64,000 nucleotides of DNA from Rhynchopus sp. YZ270_cl-10 (lineage: Eukaryota > Euglenozoa > Diplonemea > Diplonemida > Diplonemidae): contig OZ037887.1 in NCBI GenBank assembly GCA_964035575.1, positions 558,001-622,000 of the forward strand, in the 5' to 3' direction. The translations under genes were made by a program, and so were the position numbers. Positions 40,762 to 50,157 of this stretch are shown in pieces (positions within the stretch are counted from its first letter, which is position 1; every line of letters begins with the position of its first letter). A model generated the notes under the pieces. That model was given only the letters and a program-made list of their open reading frames with translations, was not told where the DNA came from and searched no databases.

Positions 40762-42015
40762 ATGGGCGGTGTCTGCTGTAAATGCCGATGGTGGAGGCGG
40801 AGGACACAGCAAGGTGATGGACATGCCGTGACAACAACCCCTGCAGCCGCCACAGCCACCTCTGCAACGGCAAACAGCATCAACAACTCCTTGTCGGTGT
40901 CGGGGGTGTTGCAGAACCCTACTGAGACGTATAACAGCACGCCTTCGAGCACTTCGCTGACAGAGATTGCTGGCGCAGGGAGAAAAGGGTTGGAGGCAGT
41001 ACAGGTTGCGGAGGATGCGCGACGAATTGCGATGCTGCCTGCAGCACGGCACGCTGCAGCTCATATGCGACGCAACTCCGTTCGTGCTCGGAATAAAAAC
41101 ACAAATATCGCGTACCGTACTGCGCTCAACCAGGTGACCCACGCCATAGTGTGCTCCTCCTGTGGGTGGCGTGCAGGGAATGCTTCTGATGCATCCATCA
41201 ATAACGATAAAGCGTCGTGTGTTGTGCTTCTTGATGATGGTGACCATTGCATTACCTTGCCATATGCATTGAAATATCCAAAGGGGAAGAAGCAAGGTGG
41301 GGTGCGCGATGTGTTGGCGGCACCACCAAGCGGGAGGGTGTGGTCTGCATCGCAGGGGAACGGTCTCGAGGTGGAGGCGACCAACGCAGTGTGCAAAGGG
41401 TGTCATTGTCTGTTGGGGTTGGTGGTGGGGGGTGCGACGTATCTGTGTGTGCGTTATGTGCGGGTGGTCGATGTGCGGGCGGGGGTCCCGCTCTTCCCCA
41501 GAACGGAGCTGTCTTGTGTTGCCTGTGCCTGCGTGCTATCGCATGCGGATCAGATCCTGTGCACCCGGCGACGCTGGTCGCTCGCAGACACACCCTCGCA
41601 AAGCGCGTGCTACATGAACGGTTTGGAACAGCACAATATAGTTGTACACGAGCCGCATGAAATGCACCTCGCGCAAGGGAGATTCTTGATGGCAGATGTG
41701 CACTGCAAATGCGGTGTCCAAGTTGGGTATAAATTCTGCAAAGATCTCAGCGGGGAGGGGCGGAATGTGTACCAGGTATACCTTTTTTTTGGGGGTTTCT
41801 TAGCAGCACATTATCAAAAGCAAACTATGTTTTTTTTGCACACATTGAAGAGAAATCTCTGCGTAGGTGATTTTATCAACACAACAACACATGGTGCTTT
41901 GAAGCACCACCCCCACCTCTCAGGTGGATCGACACATCATACTATACCAACACCACAGGTGGGACGGTTCGGTCTGGTATCGTCATGCTTCACGATAGGC
42001 CTGCAGATGCCGTGA
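40762..42015 (+). CDS. Tandem Yippee/Mis18-like (beta-tent) zinc protein with acylation-type N-terminus
   Basis: The spliced product has 356 residues. It begins MGGVCCKCRWWRRR: Gly2 suits N-myristoylation and Cys5/6/8 suit palmitoylation, so membrane anchoring is likely. Residues ~125-245 and ~247-352 each carry paired zinc motifs: C131SSC134 with C211KGC214, and C252VAC255 with C315KC317. The second unit ends in VGYKF and NVYQ-VGRFGLVSSC, the terminal pattern of Yippee/Mis18/cereblon beta-tent folds (GWKY...GKFI). Exon 1 ends at 41775. A 183-nt intron (41776-41958, GTATAC...CCACAG) has no in-frame stop, so the unspliced frame also reads through, but only the spliced form restores the final strand. 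The second zinc pair of domain 2 is CxC rather than CxxC. Confidence 0.75.
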   Translation: MGGVCCKCRWWRRRTQQGDGHAVTTTPAAATATSATANSINNSLSVSGVLQNPTETYNSTPSSTSLTEIAGAGRKGLEAVQVAEDARRIAMLPAARHAAAHMRRNSVRARNKNTNIAYRTALNQVTHAIVCSSCGWRAGNASDASINNDKASCVVLLDDGDHCITLPYALKYPKGKKQGGVRDVLAAPPSGRVWSASQGNGLEVEATNAVCKGCHCLLGLVVGGATYLCVRYVRVVDVRAGVPLFPRTELSCVACACVLSHADQILCTRRRWSLADTPSQSACYMNGLEQHNIVVHEPHEMHLAQGRFLMADVHCKCGVQVGYKFCKDLSGEGRNVYQVYLFFGGFLAAHYQKQTMFFLHTLKRNLCVGDFINTTTHGALKHHPHLSGGSTHHTIPTPQVGRFGLVSSCFTIGLQMP

Positions 42016-43050
42016 AGTGAATACAGCGAACCCAAAGAGTTGCACACATTCCACGTAAAGCTACCTGTATTGCTTGGATTCGTTGGTCGCCTTCTCCGTT
42101 TTTTTTGTGACCTCCTATCGCCACAACTCTGTTACTAATTTAGACGAAGATCTGCGTAACGCTTGAACAAACCTTATTCGAAAATGCCAATGTTCTTTAG
42201 GTAGTTAAGCATGAGATGCGTATTAGGTTATTAGGTTGGGCAAGCTGAATCTTTGGGTTAGAGGCGCTGTTTATATTATGCATTGACGCAAACTCTCCCG
42301 TTGGCTGTCAGTTAACCGAAATGATAGTGAAAATGGAGAAAAAAACGGTATTAACCCCAAAACGCTGAGACGAAGGAAACTAGCTCCAAAAAAACAAGGA
42401 GGCCATGAACACCCTCTGATTAACACTTTTTTTTTGTGGAAAATGATGTATGCAATGTATGAGTGTATAAGTGCGATAAACGAAAAAGTGTTTTCTTTAT
42501 TTCATTTAACTGTCATATCCTGAAGTCGTTTTCTATTTTGGCACGTTTCAACTCTTTGGTTTATTTTGATCTATGAGGATCCCACAGTGAACACGTTAAG
42601 AGCCCTGCCTACATAGTCATTTTGACGCGCTATTGCCAAATGAATCTCAAGAAGGCTGAGAGAACAGTTTCATTCCTACTTTTCTTGTTTTTTCCCCCTT
42701 CTTTTTCTTCTTTTATCAACGGAATAGTGGTTAGTGATGTGTTTGATAACTGATAGGGGAGGGGTAATTCTTGCGCAGAATATGGCTCTCCGTGTTGATA
42801 CGTGTGTGTGTTGTGTACCTCAGAAAGGCTCCTCTGCCCTGTGGGTTTTGTTCTGTTGTCCAGACCCAGGGGATTATCGTGCGGTTCGCATTTAGTTGAA
42901 ATCAACTAAATCTTTTTTTGGGAGGGGAAAAAAAAAAAAAAAGAGGGGATTTTTGGGCACTTTTGGGGACCCCTCGCCCGACCCCCAGATGACTGGAATG
43001 ATGGAACCATAAAATTTTTCTGCTCGCTGCGTACCGTACCCCTTATTTTT
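42016..43050. other. Gene-free spacer
   Basis: A weak H-like sequence lies at 42196-42240 (TAGTTAAGCATGAGATGCGT). From about 42895 the sequence is homopolymer-rich. I see no gene. Confidence 0.4.
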
Positions 43051-43190
43051 TTTTGCCTGCGGCGCCATTTTCCTTTTTTGCTCCGCAAAAAAGGGTTTGT
43101 TGAGTGACTGTGTGGTGTAAACCAGCATTTTTACACCGTACCCTATTTTTTTTCGCCTGCGGCGCCATTTTTTTTTTTTCCCCCCATACG
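43040..43190 (+). repeat. GCCTGCGGCGCC-type dispersed repeat, two short copies
   Basis: TTTTTGCCTGCGGCGCCATTT with TTTGCTCCGCAAAAAAGGGT at 43053-43097, and a shorter GCCTGCGGCGCCATTTT at 43156. The first matches 3630-3675, including the following GTTGAGTGACT. Confidence 0.7.
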
Positions 43191-44220
43191 GCTAAAGAAT
43201 CGCAGAGTGGCGTTCGCGAAGTTTGACGAATACAAGCGCGTGCAAAAAGTAGTTATGCAGTGGAGAAAGGAATGGAAACCACCAACCCTGAACAGTACTT
43301 GACCTGCCTTTCCCGGGGGGAAATTTTTTTTTTATCAACTAAATCTGAGAAAATTGCGAATTTGACGATAATGGGCTGTCCAGACCCCAACAAAAAAAAA
43401 AAAGTTTGCGTTTTTTTGAGCAGTAAAAAGAAAGCGAAAACATATAGTGAAACCCATGTGTTTGCAAAGGGTGCAGGTTTTGTAGAATTCTGGTCAATTC
43501 TCTTTTGAATAAAATCTGTTTTTTTCTTTGCACACAATATATTTGCACTTCGACATGAAATACCCAAACTGAGGCTGGATACCATCTTTTATGCCCCCCT
43601 TTTGTACATTTTATTTTTCAAACCACGTTTTTTTGATTCAACAGATGTGATTTGACATTGCCAGGAGAATGGGTGTGTGATCTCACTGGGTGTCGGTGTG
43701 GTAGTAGGAGTGGGTGAAACAAACAAAAAAAAGTAGTGAACAGTGGAATTCATCCTCGAGGTGTCTACACTAATACCAAAATTTCAAAAAAAACACCTGA
43801 TTTTGCTTGAAATTTCGTGGAGTTTAGAGTTTGGAGGTATTTAAACATCACCAAACACCACTAACTCTAATTGAAAGTTTCAGGAAAAATCGGGTGGAAA
43901 AAAAAATAGACATGTCTGGTGTGATTCAGGGGGTACGGAGAACCCACGGACAACCCACGGAAGAACCACGGGGGAACGACGGAGAACTGTTTCAGGCTAT
44001 ATTAAGATTTGCGGAGCACCTTCGGGAGAACCACGGGGGAACCACGGAGAATCCGTTTGGGTGATCGCACCAATGTCTATTAGCAACCCGACCCAGGACA
44101 CAAAGTAACGTTCTTTTTCTTGTGCTAAAAAAAAAAAATCTGTTTTGGTTTTGGGTCCGTTTTGTTTTGATTATGTTGCGCCATCTCGTAGGTAACAAAA
44201 TATGGTGGGGTGTGTGCTAT
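43191..44220. other. Gene-free spacer with GGAGAACCCACGG microrepeat
   Basis: At 43935-44055 the words GGAGAACCCACGG, GAAGAACCACGGGGGAAC and GAGAACCACGGGGGAACCAC form an imperfect repeat. AGGTGTCTACACTAATACCA at 43759 is found inverted at about 46804-46823. There is no credible gene. Confidence 0.45.
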
Positions 44221-44223
44221 TGT

Positions 44224-44272
44224 AGGTGACCAAGTGAGAGGCTTGTAATCACTTCACCGACTTTTCTCTTTT
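44224..44272 (+). repeat. H-family hairpin, copy 6 (diverged)
   Basis: AGGTGACCAAGTGAGAGGCT, then TGTAATCACTTCACCGACTT and TTCTCTT. The order of parts is kept but pairing is weaker. Confidence 0.5.
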
Positions 44273-44534
44273 GACCCACATCGGTGGTGGGAGCGTTTTG
44301 ATTTGTTTAAATAATTTTTAACATTTTAACGGCCTTGATTTTTCTATTATTTTAGATCTAAAGGGGATCACAACTTTGGAAATTAAACGGTTCGCGTTTT
44401 TTTGGGCTCAAAAAATGCAAAGAAAGCGCAAAATTAATCTCAAAATCGAGCGACAAAACTCGAGAACCAAAAAACACGATTTTTTTCAAAATATATTTCG
44501 CTGGGAAAACCCTTCTTTTGTCATTTTTTTTTGC

Positions 44535-44610
44535 GGAGAACCAGTGCCTGCGTCCGCCGATGAACGGCGATGCGTTTGCACTTTCAACTTCTCTTTTTTC
44601 TTCTCGACAA
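44535..44610 (+). repeat. F-family element, copy 3
   Basis: GCGGAGAACCAGTGCCTGCG, then a CGCCG-ATGAA-CGGCG hairpin, then GCGTTTGCACTTTCAACTTC and a T/C-rich tail. The first block is shared with the copy at 56688. Confidence 0.7.
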
Positions 44611-44817
44611 TTCAAAAGAGAGTGCGCGCGCAAACGCGAACCATTTTCAAAAGTTGTGCTTACCCTATAACCTCATTTTCCCTATTCTCTTCTGTCTTAA
44701 GATTTGTTGCACGGTGATAATGTTACTAAGCCTTAAAGGCTTTTGGTGATATAACATGCTATATGACATGCTTCATGACATGCTTTGAACATGACATGCA
44801 TATTACCATTTTATATA

Positions 44818-44934
44818 CCGTATTCGTAAAAAAATATCGAGCGCAAATGTTCGACCGTAAAAAATATTCGACCTTTTCAATATTTTTCTGGAAGTTCGAC
44901 CTTTTTTACGGTCGAACATTTTTTACGAATACGG
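44818..44934. mobile_element. 117-bp MITE with TA target duplication
   Basis: CCGTATTCGTAAAAAA is inverted at the ends, followed inside by TGTTCGACCGTAAAAAA and a second pair AGGTCGAA/TTCGACC. TA flanks both sides (44816-44817 and 44935-44936). The size and target fit a Tc1/mariner-type MITE. Confidence 0.85.
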
Positions 44935-44999
44935 TAGCATATCATATCACCAAAAACCCTAGAAACATCATCACCGTGTGTTCAAACACCCCCCTTTAA

Positions 45000-45056
45000 A
45001 GGTGACTAAGCGTTGAAAGGCTTAGGATCATTTTTACCAAATCCCTTTTTTTTTAA
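45000..45056 (+). repeat. H-family hairpin, copy 7
   Basis: AGGTGACTAAGCGTTGAAAG, then GCTTAGGATCATTTTTACCA and AATCCCTTTTTTTT. The upper stem is intact. Confidence 0.7.
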
Positions 45057-45590
45057 AAACAAAATGTGCTTGCATGAGAGTCACATTCATCTTGTAGTTG
45101 TTATTTACCCCTTTTTTCCTCTTCCATTTTCTTAGAAAATTTCTGTTGTGATGGGAGTGTTTGGCGCAGTGCAGGCTCCTTACTTTTTCTTGACACCTGT
45201 CTATGAAATAATTGACACCTGTCTTATTTTGCTTGCTTGTATTGCTGGAATATGATGCATATGAATTTGATCGTTATTACATGCTGAACTAATCTTATTG
45301 GTAGACAATCAGTTTAACAAAGCAGGGGTGCGGGATGGGGGGCGGTCTTATTTTAGTAGCGTTTGCTGCTTTATTGTTTAACTTTGCGTTTTTCCACGCA
45401 GTTAAAATTAAAAAAAAAAAAAAAAACGTCTTTTTTTCGCGCTCTTTTTGAATTTTTGTGCACAATACTTCACCTTTGTTTGCGTAGCGTTTAAGTAAAT
45501 GCTTTGCAGTCAAAAAAAGGCAAAAAAAAATTGGGTCCGTCCCCTGAGGGGTTGCTTCCTTGGTGTGGGAGGGGGGGATGAAGGTAATTT
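45057..45590. other. Gene-free spacer
   Basis: This is AT-rich sequence with long A runs on one side. ACATTCATCTTG(T) near 45088 echoes the tail of the H family. There is no gene. Confidence 0.4.
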
Positions 45591-45591
45591 T

Positions 45592-45755
45592 GCATTGTGA
45601 GGCAATATCAACCAGAGGCGGTTTTGCACTGTCAACTCTTTTGTTTTTTTGATATGTGCATGCCAATGAAGTGCTCTCTGGGGGTTCGATAACCCGTGGG
45701 TATTCAATACCCTGCGTCCGGTGTACGGTGAGGAGTTTTGCACTTTAACTTTCTC
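45592..45755 (+). repeat. F-family elements, copies 4 and 5 in tandem
   Basis: The first is a tail-only copy (GGCGGTTTTGCACTGTCAAC with a T-run). The second is full: GCCAATGAAGTGCTC, then GGGTTCGATAACCCG (a GGGTT/AACCC hairpin), GTGTACGGTGAGGAG, then TTTTGCACTTTAACTTTCTC and a T-run. Confidence 0.65.
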
Positions 45756-46199
45756 TTTTTTGTGTCATTAGCCACCGATTTGATATAACCCATTGGGCAG
45801 TGATGTCTATATCATAGGCATTTACCAGGTCAACCCCTCCTTTTCTTAGATGTGTGCGTAAGGCATATTCATTCTTCAAACTTTTTTGATACGCGGTTTC
45901 CTTGAATCTTCGTCCCCCTTTTCATTATGGATTTCTAATTCAATGCGGATTCCTTCGTCAACTGTTGCGGGTGGAGGGTTGAACGATTGCACATTGCGCG
46001 CAACTACCACTGTCATTATTTTTTTTTTTGGCCTCAAAGAGGGTTCCTCTTCACTGCCAAGGTAGTCAGTGGGAGCGTATTGCAGTAATAAAAAATATAC
46101 CGGACCGGACCGGACCGGACCGTGCAGCACACAGAATTGATGACCCTGTGTCTTCAATCCGTTCATCTGACTGAGTGGATGAGCGGAAGCGGCGTATGC
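45756..46199. other. Gene-free spacer
   Basis: This is unique sequence with a short CGGAC pentanucleotide run (ACCGGACCGGACCGGACCGG, near 46102). There is no gene. Confidence 0.4.
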
Positions 46200-46305
46200 T
46201 AGATGCAAACCACGAAATGGATGTAGGACTGCATGGTTGGGGTCCGCCCCCCGATGCAGCCACGGTACACCCTCATGAGAGGGTGGCTTTGTATTTCAAA
46301 TGGGG
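46200..46305 (+). repeat. T-family element, copy 2
   Basis: It has the same first 40 bp as copy 1, then a GATGCAGCC stretch and a perfect CACCCTCATGAGAGGGTG hairpin, ending GGCTTTGTATTTCAAATG. Confidence 0.75.
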
Positions 46306-46339
46306 CAATCCCTAACGACAAACTGGAAACCCACTGCAG

Positions 46340-46430
46340 CTGATGCTGCGCGATAACGAATGTGATCAAAGATGACTAAGCACAGAGAGGCTTAGGGTCA
46401 TCTTTATATAAACTTTTCTTTTTTTCTTTT
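46340..46430 (+). repeat. H-family hairpin, copy 8
   Basis: ATGCTGCGCGATAACGAATG, then a strong stem GATGACTAAGC/GCTTAGGGTCATC and TTTATATAAACTTTTCTTTT. This is the best-paired copy. It follows the T element directly, as F and T elements follow copy 1. Confidence 0.85.
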
Positions 46431-46639
46431 TTCCCCCCTTCATAATTTTGCAGACGAAGTCCCCCAATCCCCTCTTGCTTACTCTTTACCTTACTCTTTA
46501 TCTTGCTACGACAGCTGGTTTTTTTTTCTTTTTGCTGTTTTCAACGAAATTAAAATAATGCTCAATCTCTCTACCCACCACCCCCTTTTTTATCAATACT
46601 CTACAACCTTTTGAAGATCTTCCAAAGACACATCCATCT

Positions 46640-46730
46640 TACAAACTTTCCTTTTAGATGAATACCACGAAGTGGAAGTAGGACTGGATGTCTGCCATCA
46701 TGGTTTGGGGTTCCACTGAAGCGTACTGAT
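46640..46730 (+). repeat. T-family element, copy 3 (diverged)
   Basis: TAGATGAATACCACGAAGTG, then GAAGTAGGACTGGATG. It is preceded by CATCCATCTTACAAACTTTC, which resembles an H-family tail. Confidence 0.6.
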
Positions 46731-46957
46731 ACTTACAATCACGCCTCAGCCCCACACCTGCATCAGGCCTTAACAAGGTTTGTTCGACCTCGCTGTATTG
46801 TATGGTATTAGTGTAGACACCTACCCGAATGCACTCCATTATACTACACTGCTATGTGATGCTGGAAGTCACTCATAACAATAGTCTTTTCCCCCCCCTC
46901 CTCTCTCCTCTCTCCGCTCTCTTTCATCTATTTGTCTCAGAACAAAAAAACGGGATC

Positions 46958-48412
46958 ATGCTCCGCAGCTCTCTGTTGCTGTTTGCTGCACCAGCCGTGC
47001 TAGGCCACCTCCACGCGGTCCCTGAAGACGACCAATGCAAGCCCGTCAACGCCACCGAACCTGCCGCATGCCCTGCCACCATCGGACCCCCTTGCCCACC
47101 GTGCTACAGCAATGAGGTGGCTGACTACAAACCTGGTGACCGTTTGGCGTACACAGACGAGGAGAAGCAGGCAATCACGACAATGTCGCAGTGGTACCTT
47201 GACTGGTGGATTGCGGAGTACCCACCGCACAAAGTGGAGTCCGGGTACAACGTTTTCCTCGGGTCTGCAGGGCGTGGCAACATCTTCCTCCGTGCCTATC
47301 TGAACACCCCTACTAACGCATCGCTTCTCGAGCTTGCGGATGAATATGTCAACAAATCGCTGTCTTTGCTTCCAAAAAAGCAGGAACACACTTCCTTTAT
47401 GTCTGGCCACATTGGGGTCTGGTTTCTTAAGGCAGCTATCTTGAAGGAACAGAACAGGCAAAGCGAATCAGAGGAATACCAACAGAAGGTGGTGGCGACC
47501 ATCGCGAATGCGGTGACTGCGATTAAACAGAATGAGACGGTGACGGCGGATGGATTGAGTTTGGCAGACTCCACATTGGACACGGGGCTGGCTGGGATGG
47601 TCTTTGGTGGTCTGTTGTTGAACGCCCACTTCTCGAAGAACATCATCTCTTCTGAAGACCTCGCGGTGCTCGGCCTGCACCTCCTCGACGACGGCATGGC
47701 CACCGCAGCAAAGCAGGGCTCCAACATCCTCATGTACGAATCCTTCCCGAACTGCTACCTCTGGGGCCCAGGCCACGGCTCTGCCGGCATTGTCAAGATG
47801 ATCTTCAACCTCTACGAGGCCTCCCCCACCACCATGTCCACCATCGTCACCCCCGGCACAAAATACTACACCGTCATGACCAACACCCTCTCCTACTTCC
47901 TCAAACAGCAGCTCCCTGACGGAAACATTCCAACCAACCTTGGTGGCGGCTGCGCTGCGGTCTATGGGAAGGACGGTGACTCTCGTGTCCAATGGTGCCA
48001 TGGCGCACCTGGGTTTATGAACCTCTTCTTAAAAGCAGCGATTCTGTACGAACCTTTCAAAGCCGCCTATTTGCAGGGAGGTATCAGCACCGCGCAGACA
48101 ACCTGGGAACGCGGTCTTCTTGTGAAGGGGACAATGTTCTGCCATGGGATCGGAGGGAACGTGAATATGTTCATCGAAGCAGCAGCGCTGATGGAGAAGC
48201 TTGGGTCACCAGAGCAGCGCGACCAGATGACATGGCGTGCGAAGCAGTTCACCCTCTGGACTCTCGACTGGGACAACGTCAAGGCGACACGACTGACGCA
48301 GAGCAACGAAGGGTACTCGATGTACCAGGGGAACTACGCCATGCCCATGGTGTACGTGCACGCGGGAACCACAACGGAACCCCGCCAGCCAGGGTGGAAT
48401 GTTTTCTTGTAG
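46958..48412 (+). CDS. Secreted LanC-like protein
   Basis: The 484-residue product belongs to the LanC/LANCL family of zinc-dependent thiol-addition enzymes. Cytosolic animal LANCL proteins add glutathione to dehydroamino-acid residues, and bacterial LanC makes lanthionine rings. Zinc ligands and family motifs are present: GPGHGSAG (His273), WCHGAPG (Cys347, His348) and FCHGIGGN (Cys395, His396). The N-terminus, MLRSSLLLFAAPAVLGHLHA, is a typical signal peptide, so the enzyme should enter the secretory pathway, which is unusual for the family. Potential N-glycosylation sites (NATE, NASL, NETV) agree. The ATG at 46958 is chosen over 46829 because it places the signal peptide at the start. No lanthipeptide precursor gene is visible nearby. 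Confidence 0.88.
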   Translation: MLRSSLLLFAAPAVLGHLHAVPEDDQCKPVNATEPAACPATIGPPCPPCYSNEVADYKPGDRLAYTDEEKQAITTMSQWYLDWWIAEYPPHKVESGYNVFLGSAGRGNIFLRAYLNTPTNASLLELADEYVNKSLSLLPKKQEHTSFMSGHIGVWFLKAAILKEQNRQSESEEYQQKVVATIANAVTAIKQNETVTADGLSLADSTLDTGLAGMVFGGLLLNAHFSKNIISSEDLAVLGLHLLDDGMATAAKQGSNILMYESFPNCYLWGPGHGSAGIVKMIFNLYEASPTTMSTIVTPGTKYYTVMTNTLSYFLKQQLPDGNIPTNLGGGCAAVYGKDGDSRVQWCHGAPGFMNLFLKAAILYEPFKAAYLQGGISTAQTTWERGLLVKGTMFCHGIGGNVNMFIEAAALMEKLGSPEQRDQMTWRAKQFTLWTLDWDNVKATRLTQSNEGYSMYQGNYAMPMVYVHAGTTTEPRQPGWNVFL

Positions 48413-48765
48413 ATAGGGGCTATTTTTTTGTTGGTAAAGCCTCCCCTATTTTTGTTGCTCTTTTAAGGATTCTGTGAAAAGTCTGCTATTCTTGTAGATA
48501 AAATATAATGAATGAGAGTGTATTGTGGAGGGGTTTTCCGTCGTTCCGAGTGTATTTTTTTTTTTTTCGTCTTTCCCGTTCTTCCCATGTTGCGTGTGTT
48601 TTTTATTCAGAAAAACCAAGCGGACTGTGCCTGTTTTGTGCATTATAAACCAAGGCAGGATGCAATGCCGTCGTTCATTCTGTGTACATGAAAAAGGAAA
48701 AGGGGGGAGGAGGCGGGGCTTACCAACGTTTCCCAACCTAGTGTGTTTTACCTGATGACGTGCAC
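48413..48765. other. Gene-free 3' flank
   Basis: This is AT-rich sequence with a T-run at 48555. No gene is supported. Confidence 0.4.
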
Positions 48766-48767
48766 GG

Positions 48768-48850
48768 GAGGCACATTCATCTTACAAAGTTTTGTTTTAG
48801 GTGACTAATCATGAGAGGCTTCGGTTCATCTCATAAATTTTTCTTTGTTT
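48768..48850 (+). repeat. H-family tail plus full hairpin, copy 9
   Basis: ACATTCATCTTACAAAGTTTTG (tail-like) is followed directly by AGGTGACTAATCATGAGAGG, then CTTCGGTTCATCTCATAAAT and TTTTCTTTG. Confidence 0.7.
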
Positions 48851-49374
48851 TTTTATTTTTCCTTCACTTTATTATTCTTGAGGAGTTAACCAGCCCCCCA
48901 CAGGGCTCAAAAAAAAAGGACCCCTAACCATGTGTGTTTGGGCAATGTGATTCCGATGCCCGATTTGAGAAATTCTCAGAATCCGAGAAAAATTTCTATG
49001 GGTTTTTTGTACAGGGGGGTTTTTTTTTTCTATGGGTTTTTTGTGTAGGATTTTTTTTTTCCCCTAGGGATTTTCTCATAGGCTTTTTGCATATGGTGTG
49101 ACCCCACCACGTTCCGCAATCGGTCTGGAAAGTCCAAAAAAGGAGAAGAAAAAAAAAGAAAAAAGGAAAAAAAAAAAAAAAAAAGTCCCGTACCGTTTGC
49201 CTGCGGCGCTCAATCCAGAATATCACTGATCGATTTATGATCCGGTTTCGTTTCGGCCACACAGTGTCACTGGGGAAAGGTGTGCAGTCTGTGACCACAC
49301 GATACGTAATGATAACCCACAATTCCTCCTCACCCAAATCAACATCATTCAGAACAGAACATCCCAATCCAAAA

Positions 49375-49560
49375 ATGTCTCTGTGGTCTCATGTGGTTGA
49401 AGGTGAGTCGACGAAGGTGACGGGGAATGTGACGTTTGGCACATCTTCCATCCTGCAGTGCCTCTGCACTACGTTGGCACTGGTGAAGAGCGACAACACC
49501 CGCACCGACTACACTACGTGGAACGGTGATGGGAGTGAGAAAAAAGATTTTGCAAAAAAG
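49375..49560 (+). pseudogene. Ubiquitin-specific-protease-like fragment inside the TIR element
   Basis: From the ATG at 49375 the frame reads MSLWSHVVEGESTKVTGNVT, then FGTSSILQCLCTTLALV. The GN-T-F-x-SSILQCL pattern matches the Cys-box helix of ubiquitin-specific proteases (GNTCFxNSVLQCL) with the cysteine lost. It resembles the corresponding segment of the gene at 552-1514. The frame then runs into the CGCCTGCGGCGC repeat, so the remaining sequence is not genuine coding. It is probably a captured and truncated exon. Confidence 0.5.
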
Positions 49561-49564
49561 AATA

Positions 49565-49700
49565 AAAGTAGCGTACCGTGCGCCTGCGGCGCAAGCTTAC
49601 ATCACACCCTTCCCATGACATAGTTTGGCTGTACAATAGTGCAATTTTAAGCGCAATTTTAGGAATGTTGCGTACCGTGGCTTCGCCAGGAACCTTTGGG
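49565..49700 (+). repeat. CGCCTGCGGCGC-type dispersed repeat
   Basis: GTAGCGTACCGTGCGCCTGC, then GGCGCAAGCTTACATCACAC, CCATGACATAGTTTGGCTGT and GTTGCGTACCGTGGCTTCGCC. It is closest to the copy at 4230-4350. Confidence 0.75.
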
Positions 49701-50157
49701 TGCCATGGCCACCGTTTCTTTACCTGTTTCATACCCTCACAGAAGCTACGTACCACCATGATATTCTGAAGCTTTGGGGTATGGGGTTTTCTTGGTGAGA
49801 TCGAGGCTTCGTCGAGAAAGCTCGGAATACACCCAAAAACCCTTGAAAGACCATTTTTTCCCGGCGGGAAAAAAATTTTTTTTGGGAAAAAAATTGACCC
49901 CCCCCGAGAAAAAAAAACGAGATCCTAGAAACAACCCTGCGATGCAACCCAAAAAAAAAAGTCCCATGTAAAAAACCCATAGAAATTTTTGTGATGCCCA
50001 CCCCCAAATTCTCGAAAAAAGGGTGTGATGCCCATACACACATGCCCCTAACCTTTCTTTACTCTATTCCCTCAGAGACCCTCACCTTTTGGTCATCTCC
50101 GTACTGATGGTTCCTCATCCATACCGATGAAGAGGAATCATGACTCGGTACGTGACG

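Larger units (their letters stand above)
48929..50044. mobile_element. 1.1-kb TIR transposon with 8-bp target duplication, carrying a host-gene-like fragment
   Basis: The ends are CATGTGTGTTTGGGCA and its inverted partner TGCCCATACACACATG. The inverted similarity continues for about 85 bp through AAAAATTTCTATGGGTTTTTT. CCCCTAAC lies on both sides (48921-48928 and 50045-50052). An 8-bp duplication fits hAT, P or some Mutator-like families. No transposase is inside. Instead it holds a ubiquitin-protease-like reading frame and one copy of the CGCCTGCGGCGC repeat. This is the arrangement of a Pack-type element that has picked up host sequence. Confidence 0.85.

Noticed and set aside
43912-44064. 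Small gene encoding repeats of GENHGGTTENP type
   Set aside because: The frame follows an imperfect GGAGAACCACGG nucleotide repeat and has no independent support.
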